Shown here one piece after another: positions 1-7,925 of a stretch of 64,000 nucleotides of DNA (position 1 is its first letter; every line of letters begins with the position of its first letter). The notes under the pieces were generated by a model. The model was not told the origin of the DNA, searched no databases, and was given only the letters and a program-made list of their open reading frames with translations. The DNA lies in the NCBI RefSeq assembly GCF_023101145.1, contig NZ_CP073714.1:5208001-5272000 (forward strand). Reading direction: 5' to 3'. The position numbers and the translations under genes are program-made. This DNA comes from Paenibacillus pabuli. Lineage in GTDB: Bacteria > Bacillota > Bacilli > Paenibacillales > Paenibacillaceae.

Positions 1-1497
1 ACCCTGATGATGAACCAGCACAGACATCCGCTTCCGATCAGAGTCGAAAGGAAATTCCTGCTCGCGTGCATATAATTCCTTGAGACCAGTGGGGGTAAGC
101 CCCATTTTGGAGGCCAGTGTTACGAGTGCCCCTTCCGTAGGATCGCCTTTCAGCTCCCATACCACACTGTCTTCCTTGACGGTTTCATTAACATGATCTT
201 TCTTTGTATCTTTCTTTGTATCTTTCTTTGTATCTTTCTTTGCTTCTTTCTTACTATCTTTTTTCGTCTCTTTGCCTTTCTTTTTATTACGAGTCTCATC
301 CGCAACATTCTCCACAATGCTGGCATTGTTGCATAGTGCACTGATTTGGAGCATTCTCCGCAAGGTCTGATCACTTTTCAGTTCCAAGATACGGCCATTC
401 TCCAACATCTGCCCTTCCGGTGCATAACCATCCCCGGTTACCTTGATGCTGCGTCCTTCCAGCCACACATCCGTAACCGTCATCTTGTTCTGGGTCAACG
501 TACCTGTCTTATCCGAGCAGATGACAGAAGCACAACCAAGGGTTTCAACGGAGGGAAGTTTGCGCACAATCGCTTTTCGCTTGATCATGCGCTGTACGCC
601 CAGGGCTAGCGCAATCGTTACAATCGCCGGCAAGCCCTCTGGTATCGCGGCCACTGCGAGGCTGACCCCTGCCAGAAACATGCCAACTGCCGGTTGTCCA
701 TGCAGAATACCTGCAACAACAACCATGACGGTTAATCCGAGCGCTACAAAAATCAATATTTTACCCAGCTGTTCCAGCCTGTGTTGCAGCGGCGTTTCCT
801 GTTCCTCCGTATTCTGGATCAGATCAGCAATTTTGCCCATCTCCGTATCCATTCCCGTCCGGATCACAACACCCTTGGCCGTACCGCGAGTGACCATCGT
901 CCCCATGAATCCAATGTTTTTCTGATCTCCAAGCGGCACCTCATCCGCAGCAATGGGAAGGCAATGTTTGCTTACAGGAACGGATTCCCCAGTAAGTGCA
1001 GATTCCTCCACATCAAGGCTGTTCGCAGACAGCCAGCGCACATCGGCAGGTATGCGATCACCACTCTCCACAAGCACGATATCCCCTGGTACCAGAAGTT
1101 TGGCTGCAAGGTTAACTTCCTGACCCGATCTAAGCACTTTGGCCAGTGGTGCCGACAATTGTTTCAATGCACGAAGGGAACGCTCCGCCCGGAATTCCTG
1201 CACAAAACCAAGAATGGCATTAAGTACGATGATGGCAACAATCGTCACAGCATCCAAGTATTCTCCTAGCAATCCGGACACCAATGTGGCCCCCATCAAG
1301 ACCAGAACCATGAAATCCTTAAATTGATTAAGCAATAATGTAATTGGAGATATGCGCTTTCCTTCGCTCAGCTCATTCGAACCGACTGCCTTCCTCTTCT
1401 CTGTTGCAGTTTCTTCGGTTAATCCTTCCTCAAGACTGACGCCAAGAGTGTTACGAAGCTCATCAACGCTTAGTTGGTGCCACTTGGTATGTTCCAT
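1..1497 (-). CDS. Cation-transporting P-type ATPase, Ca2+ type (3' end beyond window)
   Basis: This is the N-terminal 499 residues of a membrane P2-type ATPase that would pump cations, most likely Ca2+, using a phospho-aspartate cycle. Seen directly: an N-terminal cation-ATPase domain beginning MEHTKWHQL, the actuator motif LTGES, the membrane segment with the PEGLP motif, the phosphorylation motif DKTGTLT, and the nucleotide-domain motif KGDPTEGAL. The frame is open to base 1, so the hinge and C-terminal helices lie outside. The start is an ATG at 1497 with GGGAGG about 8 bases upstream. A Lys-rich insertion sits in the N domain just before KGDPTE (see the repeat at 196-243). Assignment to Ca2+ rather than another cation comes from overall resemblance to bacterial SERCA-like pumps. 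Confidence 0.93.
   Translation of the reverse strand, partial: MEHTKWHQLSVDELRNTLGVSLEEGLTEETATEKRKAVGSNELSEGKRISPITLLLNQFKDFMVLVLMGATLVSGLLGEYLDAVTIVAIIVLNAILGFVQEFRAERSLRALKQLSAPLAKVLRSGQEVNLAAKLLVPGDIVLVESGDRIPADVRWLSANSLDVEESALTGESVPVSKHCLPIAADEVPLGDQKNIGFMGTMVTRGTAKGVVIRTGMDTEMGKIADLIQNTEEQETPLQHRLEQLGKILIFVALGLTVMVVVAGILHGQPAVGMFLAGVSLAVAAIPEGLPAIVTIALALGVQRMIKRKAIVRKLPSVETLGCASVICSDKTGTLTQNKMTVTDVWLEGRSIKVTGDGYAPEGQMLENGRILELKSDQTLRRMLQISALCNNASIVENVADETRNKKKGKETKKDSKKEAKKDTKKDTKKDTKKDHVNETVKEDSVVWELKGDPTEGALVTLASKMGLTPTGLKELYAREQEFPFDSDRKRMSVLVHHQG
196..243 (-). repeat. 12-bp tandem repeat coding for a KKDT run
   Basis: Four consecutive copies of a 12-base unit (ATCTTTCTTTGT on +) lie at 196-207, 208-219, 220-231 and 232-243, the last with one change. 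On the coding strand they give repeated Lys-Lys-Asp-Thr, flanked by further Lys-rich codons up to about 291. The repeat is in frame with the ATPase, so copy-number change would alter its length without breaking it. Confidence 0.95.
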
Positions 1498-1811
1498 GCT
1501 TCAAAATTCCCTCCCAGTCTGTATTTCCTCTGTAAAACGTCACACCTACTTCACCGGCTATGCTAATCCAAAGGTTGTACGCGATGCCGGACAAACTACC
1601 TGCTCTATATGTATTCGGACAGGACCCTAATTAGCACCCTATGGCGAATCCTTTCCCTGATGGACAGAATAAGCTAAAATAAAGGTCTGCGGTCATACAC
1701 GCAGTGGCAATCCGAGTTTTTGTTATGCAAACGAATACGAATCTGCAACGGGTTCTTTTTTACATATCCCGGTGTTCATTTCAGTTATAGATAGAGAGGA
1801 CGTTGAAAAAA
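1498..1811. other. Intergenic region between divergent ATPase and rqcH
   Basis: About 310 bases separate the two divergent genes. It must hold both promoters, but no sigma-A boxes of convincing quality were picked out. The ribosome binding site GAGAGGA at 1794-1800 belongs to rqcH. No RNA gene or coding frame was recognised. Confidence 0.5.
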
Positions 1812-3578
1812 ATGGCATTGGACGGCATCGTAACACGAGCGATCGTACATGAACTGCAAGGCTGCAAGGGCGGACGCATCAGCAAAATACATCAACCTAA
1901 CGGCCATGATGTTGTGCTGACCCTCCGTGCTCAGCGTGGAAATAGCAAATTGCTTATTTCGGCCAGCCCGACATATCCGCGTGTGCACTTTACCGAAAAA
2001 ACGTTTGTTAACCCTACTGAAGCTCCGATGTTCTGCATGCTGCTGCGCAAGCACTGCGAGGGTGCAATCATCGAGGAGATTCGTCAGATTGGCATGGAGC
2101 GGATTATTCATATCGACGTGCGTCAGCGCGATGAACTGGGTGATGTTTCCGTCAAACGGATCATCATTGAACTGATGGGGCGTCACAGTAATATTGTTTT
2201 GGTGGATCCTATAACGGGAACCATTCTGGATGGGATTCATCACGTAACCCCGTCCATCAGCAGTTACCGGGTCATTATGCCTGGATTTTCGTATACCGAG
2301 CCACCAGAGCAGCATAAAAGCAATCCGCTTGAAATAAACAGCACTGAATTTGAAAACAGCTACTCTGCTTCAGAAGAAGAGGCCGCACGCTGGCTGGTGA
2401 ATTCATTCAGTGGTCTTAGTCCTCTGATTGCAGGAGAGATTACCTCTCGGGTATCTGCCAATCAAGGTGACGATCATGCTGCAAGCAAAGGTGAGGCTCG
2501 AATCGAAGCGGATGCACTATGGACTGCTTTTGAGTCCGTCATGGGGCCAGTAAGAGATAATACTTATACTCCTGTGACAGGGCTGAATGGCAAAGGCAAG
2601 ATGATTTTCTCGGCCGTTCAGCTTCAGAGCATTCAGGACGCAGAGAAAACCTATGACACGATGAGCAAATGTATGGAGGATTATTACGGAGACAAGGCTG
2701 AGCGGGATACGGTCAAGCAAAGAGTGAGCGATCTGCTGCGTTTTCTGCAAAATGAGCGCAGCAAAAACATTAAAAAGCTGGACAATCTGAACAAGGATCT
2801 GCTGGAAGCCGACGATGCGGACAAATTCAGATTATGGGGAGAACTGCTGTTTGCCTCTCTGCACCAGGTTAATAAAGGGGACAAAAGTGTGGAGCTTGTG
2901 AACTTCTATGATGAAGATCAAGCCAACATCACCATTCAGCTTGACCCATTGCTTACACCGTCTGACAACGCACAACGTTATTTCAAACGATATAACAAAT
3001 ATAAGAACAGTTTGGCTGTTATCCACGAGCAACTTGGAAAAACGAAAGATGAGATCGACTATCTGGACAATCTGCTCCAGCAGCTGTCTATCGCATCCAT
3101 GAATGACATCGAAGAAATTCGCGAAGAGCTTGTGCAGCAGGGTTATCTTCGTGACCGCAACAAAAAAGGCAAAAAGAAGAAGAAAAACGACCGCCCTACC
3201 GTGCATCAGTTTACTTCATCGGAGGGAATTGAACTTCTCGTAGGCAAAAACAACCTGCAAAATGAGTACGTCACCAACCGTCTGGCTTCTTCCAATGACA
3301 CTTGGTTGCATACTAAAGACATTCCGGGTTCACATGTCGTCATCCGCAGCACAGATTTTGGTGAAGCAACCTTGGAGGAAGCAGCACAGCTTGCGGCTTA
3401 CTTCAGTCAAGCCAAAGAGTCCAGCAGCGTGCCGGTGGATTACACCTTTATCCGACATGTGCGCAAGCCCAGCGGCTCCAAACCAGGCTTTGTCATTTAT
3501 GACCACCAGAAGACCCTGTTTGTGACGCCGAACGAAGAGTTGATTAAAAGTTTGCCTTCTACGATCAAAAACGGATAA
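1812..3578 (+). CDS. rqcH: RqcH, ribosome quality-control NFACT protein
   Basis: Rqc2/NEMF homologue (formerly FbpA/YloA), about 588 aa. In B. subtilis RqcH binds stalled 50S subunits and recruits tRNA-Ala to add C-terminal alanine tails to incomplete chains. The NFACT-N domain starts with MALDGIVTRAIVHEL, a central coiled-coil (roughly residues 300-450) follows, then a basic KKGKKKKK hinge, and the NFACT-R domain has TWLHTKDIPGSHVVI. A TTG at 1803 lies only 2 bases from the SD GAGAGGA, whereas ATG 1812 has an 11-base spacing and matches homologues, so 1812 is preferred. The usual Asp-Arg tRNA-contact pair near residue 97 appears as Glu-Arg (GMER). The gene is monocistronic, with a strong terminator after it. 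Confidence 0.93.
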   Translation: MALDGIVTRAIVHELQGCKGGRISKIHQPNGHDVVLTLRAQRGNSKLLISASPTYPRVHFTEKTFVNPTEAPMFCMLLRKHCEGAIIEEIRQIGMERIIHIDVRQRDELGDVSVKRIIIELMGRHSNIVLVDPITGTILDGIHHVTPSISSYRVIMPGFSYTEPPEQHKSNPLEINSTEFENSYSASEEEAARWLVNSFSGLSPLIAGEITSRVSANQGDDHAASKGEARIEADALWTAFESVMGPVRDNTYTPVTGLNGKGKMIFSAVQLQSIQDAEKTYDTMSKCMEDYYGDKAERDTVKQRVSDLLRFLQNERSKNIKKLDNLNKDLLEADDADKFRLWGELLFASLHQVNKGDKSVELVNFYDEDQANITIQLDPLLTPSDNAQRYFKRYNKYKNSLAVIHEQLGKTKDEIDYLDNLLQQLSIASMNDIEEIREELVQQGYLRDRNKKGKKKKKNDRPTVHQFTSSEGIELLVGKNNLQNEYVTNRLASSNDTWLHTKDIPGSHVVIRSTDFGEATLEEAAQLAAYFSQAKESSSVPVDYTFIRHVRKPSGSKPGFVIYDHQKTLFVTPNEELIKSLPSTIKNG

Positions 3579-3610
3579 AATGCTTGCTATTCAATCTTGA
3601 TAGGCAGAAG

Positions 3611-3646
3611 AAAATCCCCCGAGACACTGTTCGGGGGATTTTTCTT
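3611..3646 (+). terminator. Rho-independent terminator of rqcH
   Basis: Perfect 12-bp stem AAAATCCCCCGA / TCGGGGGATTTT around an 8-base loop, followed by a T-rich tail. Confidence 0.95.
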
Positions 3647-3766
3647 TGTTGTCAATTAAATATGGGCGTCATGCTGTTGATTCATTATTTATTTTGAATA
3701 TTAATTCATCTTAATGTATAATAATTCAATTATGAATCTATAAATACATTTCTAAGGATGTGTCCC

Positions 3767-4195
3767 ATGACGCTAAATATCAGACCAACTCAGCCTAATG
3801 ATATACTGCCGCTGAGTGCATTAATGCACGAGTATATCGTCGGCTTTTATAACAATCCCTGGCCTGGTGATCAGGCAATCGAGCTTTTGTTCAAAAACCT
3901 GCTTGATCAGCAGATCGGTGTTCAATTCGTTGCAGAGCAGGATGATGAACTCATCGGATTCGCTACACTCTATTTTACCTACAGCACGATGAAGGCAAAC
4001 CGCGTTGCCATCATGAATGACTTGTTTGTGACGGAAGCTTGGAGAGAAGGAGAAGCTGAGACCAGACTGTTTGAACATTGCCAACAGTATACACGGGAAC
4101 ACGGATGTGCTTACATGTCTTGGATCACCGCAGCAACCAACGAGCGGGCACAGCAACTATTTGAACGCTTGGAGCTGCTCGTGGCACATGGGTGA
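3767..4195 (+). CDS. GNAT family N-acetyltransferase, C-terminus frameshifted
   Basis: GNAT-fold acetyl-CoA-dependent acetyltransferase, substrate unknown. The frame runs from MTLNIRPTQ through the beta-strand with NDLFVTEAWREG to TAATNERAQQLFERL. It then ends LELLVAHG, which is not a GNAT C-terminus. Adding one G to the GG at 4171-4172 restores FERLGAARGTWVNYSIT and a TAG at 4210-4212, a typical GNAT ending. A one-base deletion in what was probably a GGG run is therefore likely, real or a sequencing error. The start at 3767 is chosen because AAGGA (3754-3758) overlaps the earlier ATG at 3758 and sits 8 bases from 3767. Confidence 0.85.
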   Translation: MTLNIRPTQPNDILPLSALMHEYIVGFYNNPWPGDQAIELLFKNLLDQQIGVQFVAEQDDELIGFATLYFTYSTMKANRVAIMNDLFVTEAWREGEAETRLFEHCQQYTREHGCAYMSWITAATNERAQQLFERLELLVAHG

Positions 4196-4232
4196 ATTAT
4201 TCCATTACCTAGCCAATGTAATAGGCAATCAA

Positions 4233-4295
4233 AAAGGACATAGAGACATGGCTAGCGACTAACGCTCACCCCATCTCTATGTCCTTTCTTTTTTT
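4233..4295 (+). terminator. Terminator after the GNAT gene, possibly bidirectional
   Basis: Perfect 14-bp stem AAAGGACATAGAGA / TCTCTATGTCCTTT with a T-rich tail on +. An A-rich left flank allows use from the minus strand by the converging PHP gene. Confidence 0.93.
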
Positions 4296-4371
4296 CATAT
4301 TTAATTTTAGCACGATGACATCCGATCCCTTATACCCCAGTCTCATACAACGTATGAAGAGAGTTTCCGAA

Positions 4372-5232
4372 TCAAGACTTCCCGGCGGCAGCCCGGAGTT
4401 TATCGAGTACATCAACGGTAACGGTTTTGCTGCCCAGATCCCCGTGGAATACTACCCCTTGTCTTACACCATGGTAATCTGAACCACCTGTTTGAATGAG
4501 CCCAAATTCCTGCGCCAGCTCCGCATATCTGCGCTCTTCTTCTGGTCCATGATCCGAATGAACCACTTCAATCCCGTCAGGGCGGGAGTCCACCAGAATA
4601 CGACGAACCAATTCATCGTCTCCGTATAAACCAGGATGGGCAATAACCGCAGCACCACCCGCATCTTTAATCCACTTGCATGCATCTTCCGGTGCAACCC
4701 GGGGAACCGAGACAAAGCCCGGTTGGCCTTCAGCTAGATAACGATTGAACGCATCCCTCATATCAGCAGCATATCCTTTTCGTACCAACACATCGGCCAT
4801 ATGAGGTCTGCCGATACTTTCATCCGGTTCCAGCGGTCGGCCAAGACCATCAATGACCTCCTGCCAGCTGATTTCAAGTCCTAGCTCCTGCAGCTTGGCA
4901 ATGATCAAATGATTTCGTTCTTCCCTCGCTTCCCGAAGTCCGCGTAGTCGCTCCAGAAATTGCTCATCTTCTGTATTCACATAATACCCCAGCACATGAA
5001 TATCCTTGCCACCTGCGCGGGTACTGATCTCTACCCCTGCCACAACATCAATTCCATGTTCACGGCCAGCTCGCTGTGCCTCGGCTACACCGCCTACTGT
5101 GTCGTGATCCGTCAGCGCAACCGCAGACAATCCCCTTTGTTTGGCAAGCTTCACATTCTCGGCAGGCGGCTGCATTCCGTCCGACGCTTGGCTATGGGTA
5201 TGAAGGTCACACCGTCCGTTCAATTGATGCAT
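4372..5232 (-). CDS. PHP domain metal-dependent phosphoesterase
   Basis: 286-aa PHP-superfamily hydrolase of the YciV/TrpH type. Members of this group hydrolyse 3',5'-nucleoside bisphosphates or act as 5'-3' exoribonucleases on short RNA. The metal-binding signature is complete: CDLHTHS near residue 8, LTDHDT, GVEIS, the DIHVLGYY motif, VIAHPG, and GGSDYHG near the end. An ATG at 5232 (MHQLNGR) is preferred over TTG 5238, since AAAGGAG lies about 9 bases upstream of the ATG but only 3 from the TTG. It is transcribed toward the GNAT terminator and stands alone downstream of a LysR gene. Which of the two activities applies cannot be decided from sequence. Confidence 0.9.
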   Translation of the reverse strand: MHQLNGRCDLHTHSQASDGMQPPAENVKLAKQRGLSAVALTDHDTVGGVAEAQRAGREHGIDVVAGVEISTRAGGKDIHVLGYYVNTEDEQFLERLRGLREAREERNHLIIAKLQELGLEISWQEVIDGLGRPLEPDESIGRPHMADVLVRKGYAADMRDAFNRYLAEGQPGFVSVPRVAPEDACKWIKDAGGAAVIAHPGLYGDDELVRRILVDSRPDGIEVVHSDHGPEEERRYAELAQEFGLIQTGGSDYHGVRQGVVFHGDLGSKTVTVDVLDKLRAAAGKS

Positions 5233-5297
5233 GCACAACAGCTCCTTTTATATATCGAGTGATTGTCAGAATGGCTTTAAAAATGAGTATGAGCCTC

Positions 5298-6215
5298 TTA
5301 TTCCGCCCGTTCTTCTGATGTTGTCTGCTCCTGCTGACGCAAATAATTCAGGAAAGCGACTGCCGACAAGGGCAGCAATGAAGATTTCAGATGTATGGCG
5401 TAGAACTGTCGTTTGAACTCAAGCCCACGAATATCCACGATATGAACCAGTCCAAGGGCCAGTTCATGCTGAACCGACGAAGGGGAAACCATCGTGATAC
5501 CCACACCGGCTTCCACCGCGGATTTCACAGCACCTGTACTGCCAAGTTCCATTACCACATTCATATCCTGTGGATCTATATTTCTCTTTTGCAGCTGATC
5601 TTCCATCACCTGACGGGTACCCGAGCCTTTCTCCCGCAACACAAAAGCGTAGTTCAGCACATCTTCCAGTTCTACTTCCCCATGATCTGCCAAGGCATGC
5701 CCTGCTGGAACAACCAACTTCAATTCATCCTGCATGACCGGTTCTACAATCATATCGGGGTGATGTACTTGCGCTTCAATCAGGCCAAAGTTAAGCTGAT
5801 GTTTCAAAATATCATCCATAATTTGCGTAGTATTCATCACTTTCATGACGATCGAGATATCCGGGTATTGGCGTGCAAAAGGACCCAGCATCCGCGGCAG
5901 CACATACTCACCTATCGTCAAACTTGCCCCGAGCTGCAATCTACCTTGCAGCATCTGTGTAAATGCGGACATCGCCTCATCTGTCTGTCTGACCAACTCA
6001 ACACTGCGTTTGGCGTGAGGCAGTAATGTCCGGCCGGCCTCGGATAATTCTATTTTCTTGGTGGAACGATGCAGCAGCTTGGTCCCAAAATAATCCTCAA
6101 GTGACTGAATCTGCATCGTCACCGCAGGTTGTGTCATATGTAATGCTTGCGCAGCCGCTGAAAAGCTTCCCTTCTCTGCTACGGTATAAAAAATATGCAA
6201 TTGATGAAAATTCAT
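5298..6215 (-). CDS. LysR family transcriptional regulator
   Basis: 305-aa LysR-type regulator. The winged-helix HTH occupies residues 1-60 (MNFHQLHIFYTVAEKGSFSA, AALHMTQPAVT) and a periplasmic-binding-like effector domain runs from about residue 90 (GRLQLGASLTIGEYVLP). The effector half resembles the CysL/CbbR/YeiE group, but the ligand is unknown. No divergently transcribed target abuts it; the next gene upstream is co-directional and separated by a terminator. The PHP gene 65 bases downstream may share its transcript. Confidence 0.9.
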   Translation of the reverse strand: MNFHQLHIFYTVAEKGSFSAAAQALHMTQPAVTMQIQSLEDYFGTKLLHRSTKKIELSEAGRTLLPHAKRSVELVRQTDEAMSAFTQMLQGRLQLGASLTIGEYVLPRMLGPFARQYPDISIVMKVMNTTQIMDDILKHQLNFGLIEAQVHHPDMIVEPVMQDELKLVVPAGHALADHGEVELEDVLNYAFVLREKGSGTRQVMEDQLQKRNIDPQDMNVVMELGSTGAVKSAVEAGVGITMVSPSSVQHELALGLVHIVDIRGLEFKRQFYAIHLKSSLLPLSAVAFLNYLRQQEQTTSEERAE

Positions 6216-6273
6216 ATCTTCGCCCCTCTTCTGTACGCTCTCCCCATTGTAGCCGATTTCCAGGATTCCAACA

Positions 6274-6300
6274 AAAAAAGCATGCAGCTTGTCTGCATGC
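6274..6300 (-). terminator. Terminator of the 6347-6784 gene
   Basis: On the minus strand GCATGCAG / CTGCATGC forms an 8-bp stem with a 5-base loop, followed by seven T. Confidence 0.92.
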
Positions 6301-6346
6301 GATGTAACCTGAATCTATGAATTCGAAAATATGGATTATTCCAAAC

Positions 6347-6784
6347 TTACTTATGCTTGCGACTGTTCTTAACCAAAGTCATTCGTCTTGAATGTCTTAG
6401 CCAAGAATAATACGATTTTAAATCCCGCAGTTCAATCGTCTCGGACATCTTCCCCAGAAATGTAACTACAATCATCTTATGAAGCGGATTGCCAGCAATA
6501 TCATATTCCCCTTCAAGTTCGGAAAATTCAGCAACCACGACCAGATCTTCGTCGATCAGGTATACATCCTGCTCATTACGGTAGTATGGTGTAATGCGGT
6601 CCTGTTTCAGACACTCCCATAACCATGCCGCAATATGGTCATCATCATTACGTGCCGGCTCAATACGGTCTGCATACCGCATCTTGGCATGATGGGTAAT
6701 GACGATGTCGGCCACTTTTTTGTCTCCAAGAGCCACGAAAAAAGGCTCGTACGTGCTCCAACGTTGCATCACCTTATCACGCAT
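6347..6784 (-). CDS. Conserved hypothetical protein, 145 aa
   Basis: I do not recognise this family. The product is soluble and mixed-charge, with no signal or membrane segment. It begins MRDKVMQRWSTYEPFF, has a central acidic patch (EFSELEGEYD) and ends in a basic tail (LRHSRRMTLVKNSRKHK). ATG 6784 is preferred because GGAG lies about 10 bases upstream; the GTG at 6793 is only 2 bases from it. It is followed by its own terminator, so it is probably monocistronic. Codon use looks like its neighbours. Confidence 0.75.
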   Translation of the reverse strand: MRDKVMQRWSTYEPFFVALGDKKVADIVITHHAKMRYADRIEPARNDDDHIAAWLWECLKQDRITPYYRNEQDVYLIDEDLVVVAEFSELEGEYDIAGNPLHKMIVVTFLGKMSETIELRDLKSYYSWLRHSRRMTLVKNSRKHK

Positions 6785-6914
6785 GGGAATCACTCTCCAC
6801 CAGATAGGACTTTCTATCTATTTATTTACCCAATATATTACAACATAAGTCCCGCAACCTCAAGGCGTAAGTTTCAGATTTTTCACGAAATCCAATTTAC
6901 GCGCATAATTCAAT

Positions 6915-6948
6915 AAAAGAGCGGCCCCGAAGAGCCCCTCTGGTTAAT
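6915..6948 (-). terminator. Possible terminator of ylbG
   Basis: On the minus strand GAG-G-GGC / GCC-G-CTC can pair with one mismatch and is followed by TTTTATT. The hairpin is weaker than the others in this window. Confidence 0.45.
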
Positions 6949-7002
6949 CGTTTCGAAATGTTCAGTGGCAACAAGTTTACTGTCCATTCCCAAACCGTTT
7001 TG

Positions 7003-7269
7003 TTATATCCCGTAAAAACTCGTCTTGTCCATCGTTTTGCTAGCATACTCTGTTTTGATCTCATTCCGGTAGGAACGTTCAACCTTGCGCACATAGGAAA
7101 GTCTGTTCACATTTTTCATCGTATCCTCAGCCCGCTCTGCATTAACATACATGACAACATAATGCATACGGCGGGAGATGTAATGAACGGTACCATACTT
7201 TTCGAGATTACGAGCTGCTTTCAAATCACTGACCCAAATAATGAATCCTGTCCTTTCCGCAAACATCAT
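7003..7269 (-). CDS. ylbG: YlbG family protein (DUF2129)
   Basis: 88-aa protein of the YlbG family, whose biochemical role is not established. It opens MMFAERTGFIIWVSDLKAARNLEKYG, followed by VHYISRRMHYVVMYVNAERAE, matching the Bacillus family in length and order. It lies 77 bases downstream of ylbF in the same direction, the same arrangement as in B. subtilis, so the two are likely co-transcribed. A purine-rich AAAGGCGGGG precedes the start. Confidence 0.9.
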   Translation of the reverse strand: MMFAERTGFIIWVSDLKAARNLEKYGTVHYISRRMHYVVMYVNAERAEDTMKNVNRLSYVRKVERSYRNEIKTEYASKTMDKTSFYGI

Positions 7270-7346
7270 TTTCCCCGCCTTTCTATAGTGGAGACCGGAG
7301 CCTCGGAAAGGTCCGGTCTGTCATAATTTATATCCTTATCACCTCT

Positions 7347-7784
7347 TTAGCTACAACCGCACTTGCCTCCGCTACCGCAGCCGCCCTTCGGATTCGGATC
7401 ATTGCTCGGTACCTTGATGGTCGTTGACACGGCGAATGCAATCGTCTCCGACATCTGGAACAACATATCGTCCAATGCCTTCTCCGCCTGTTTGAAGCGG
7501 GCTACCGCCTCGAAACGTTCCAACTCCAGCTCCAGCGCCTTAACCTGATCTTTGGCCGCATGATAGTCCGGGTGAAAATGTCCGAAACGCTGTGTTTCTT
7601 CAAATAGTTCCTTTTTGGCGTCCAGCTTGCGTATTCCTGCCTGAATTTCGGGGCTCGTCTCCACTTGCTGCTTCCAATATAAATAATCCGATACTTCGGC
7701 TGATTGGTTAATCATGTCGCCCAGTTCATATGCGCCCGTTAACACTTGGGCCATATCGACCGTGTTCATTTCCGCTACGCTCAT
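7347..7784 (-). CDS. ylbF: YlbF/RicF family regulator with Cys-rich tail
   Basis: 145-aa helical YlbF/YmcA-family protein. In B. subtilis RicF (YlbF) works with RicA and RicT in a complex that carries Fe-S clusters, promotes mRNA maturation by RNase Y and affects competence, biofilm and sporulation. The long helical region includes KELFEETQRFGHFHPDY and a DQVKALELELERFEAVARFKQ coiled-coil. The last 12 residues are Gly/Cys rich (GGCGSGGKCGCS), consistent with cluster ligation. ATG 7784 (MSVAEMNTVDM) is preferred: AGGA overlaps the upstream ATG and is 8 bases from 7784. Confidence 0.88.
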   Translation of the reverse strand: MSVAEMNTVDMAQVLTGAYELGDMINQSAEVSDYLYWKQQVETSPEIQAGIRKLDAKKELFEETQRFGHFHPDYHAAKDQVKALELELERFEAVARFKQAEKALDDMLFQMSETIAFAVSTTIKVPSNDPNPKGGCGSGGKCGCS

Positions 7785-7925
7785 GAAATTCATCCTATCT
7801 ATATATAAAGTTCTACTTAACGTAGACTACTTCATCATATCATATCCCCGAAAAGTTAAGAAGAGTTTTTCCTGCAAATAGAAATAAGGAGAACATGGGA
7901 TCTGCTTTGACAACGGTGATCAAGT

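Noticed and set aside
196..243. Tandem units considered as a CRISPR-like array
   Set aside because: There are no spacers. The 12-base units are contiguous, in frame and inside an ATPase gene.
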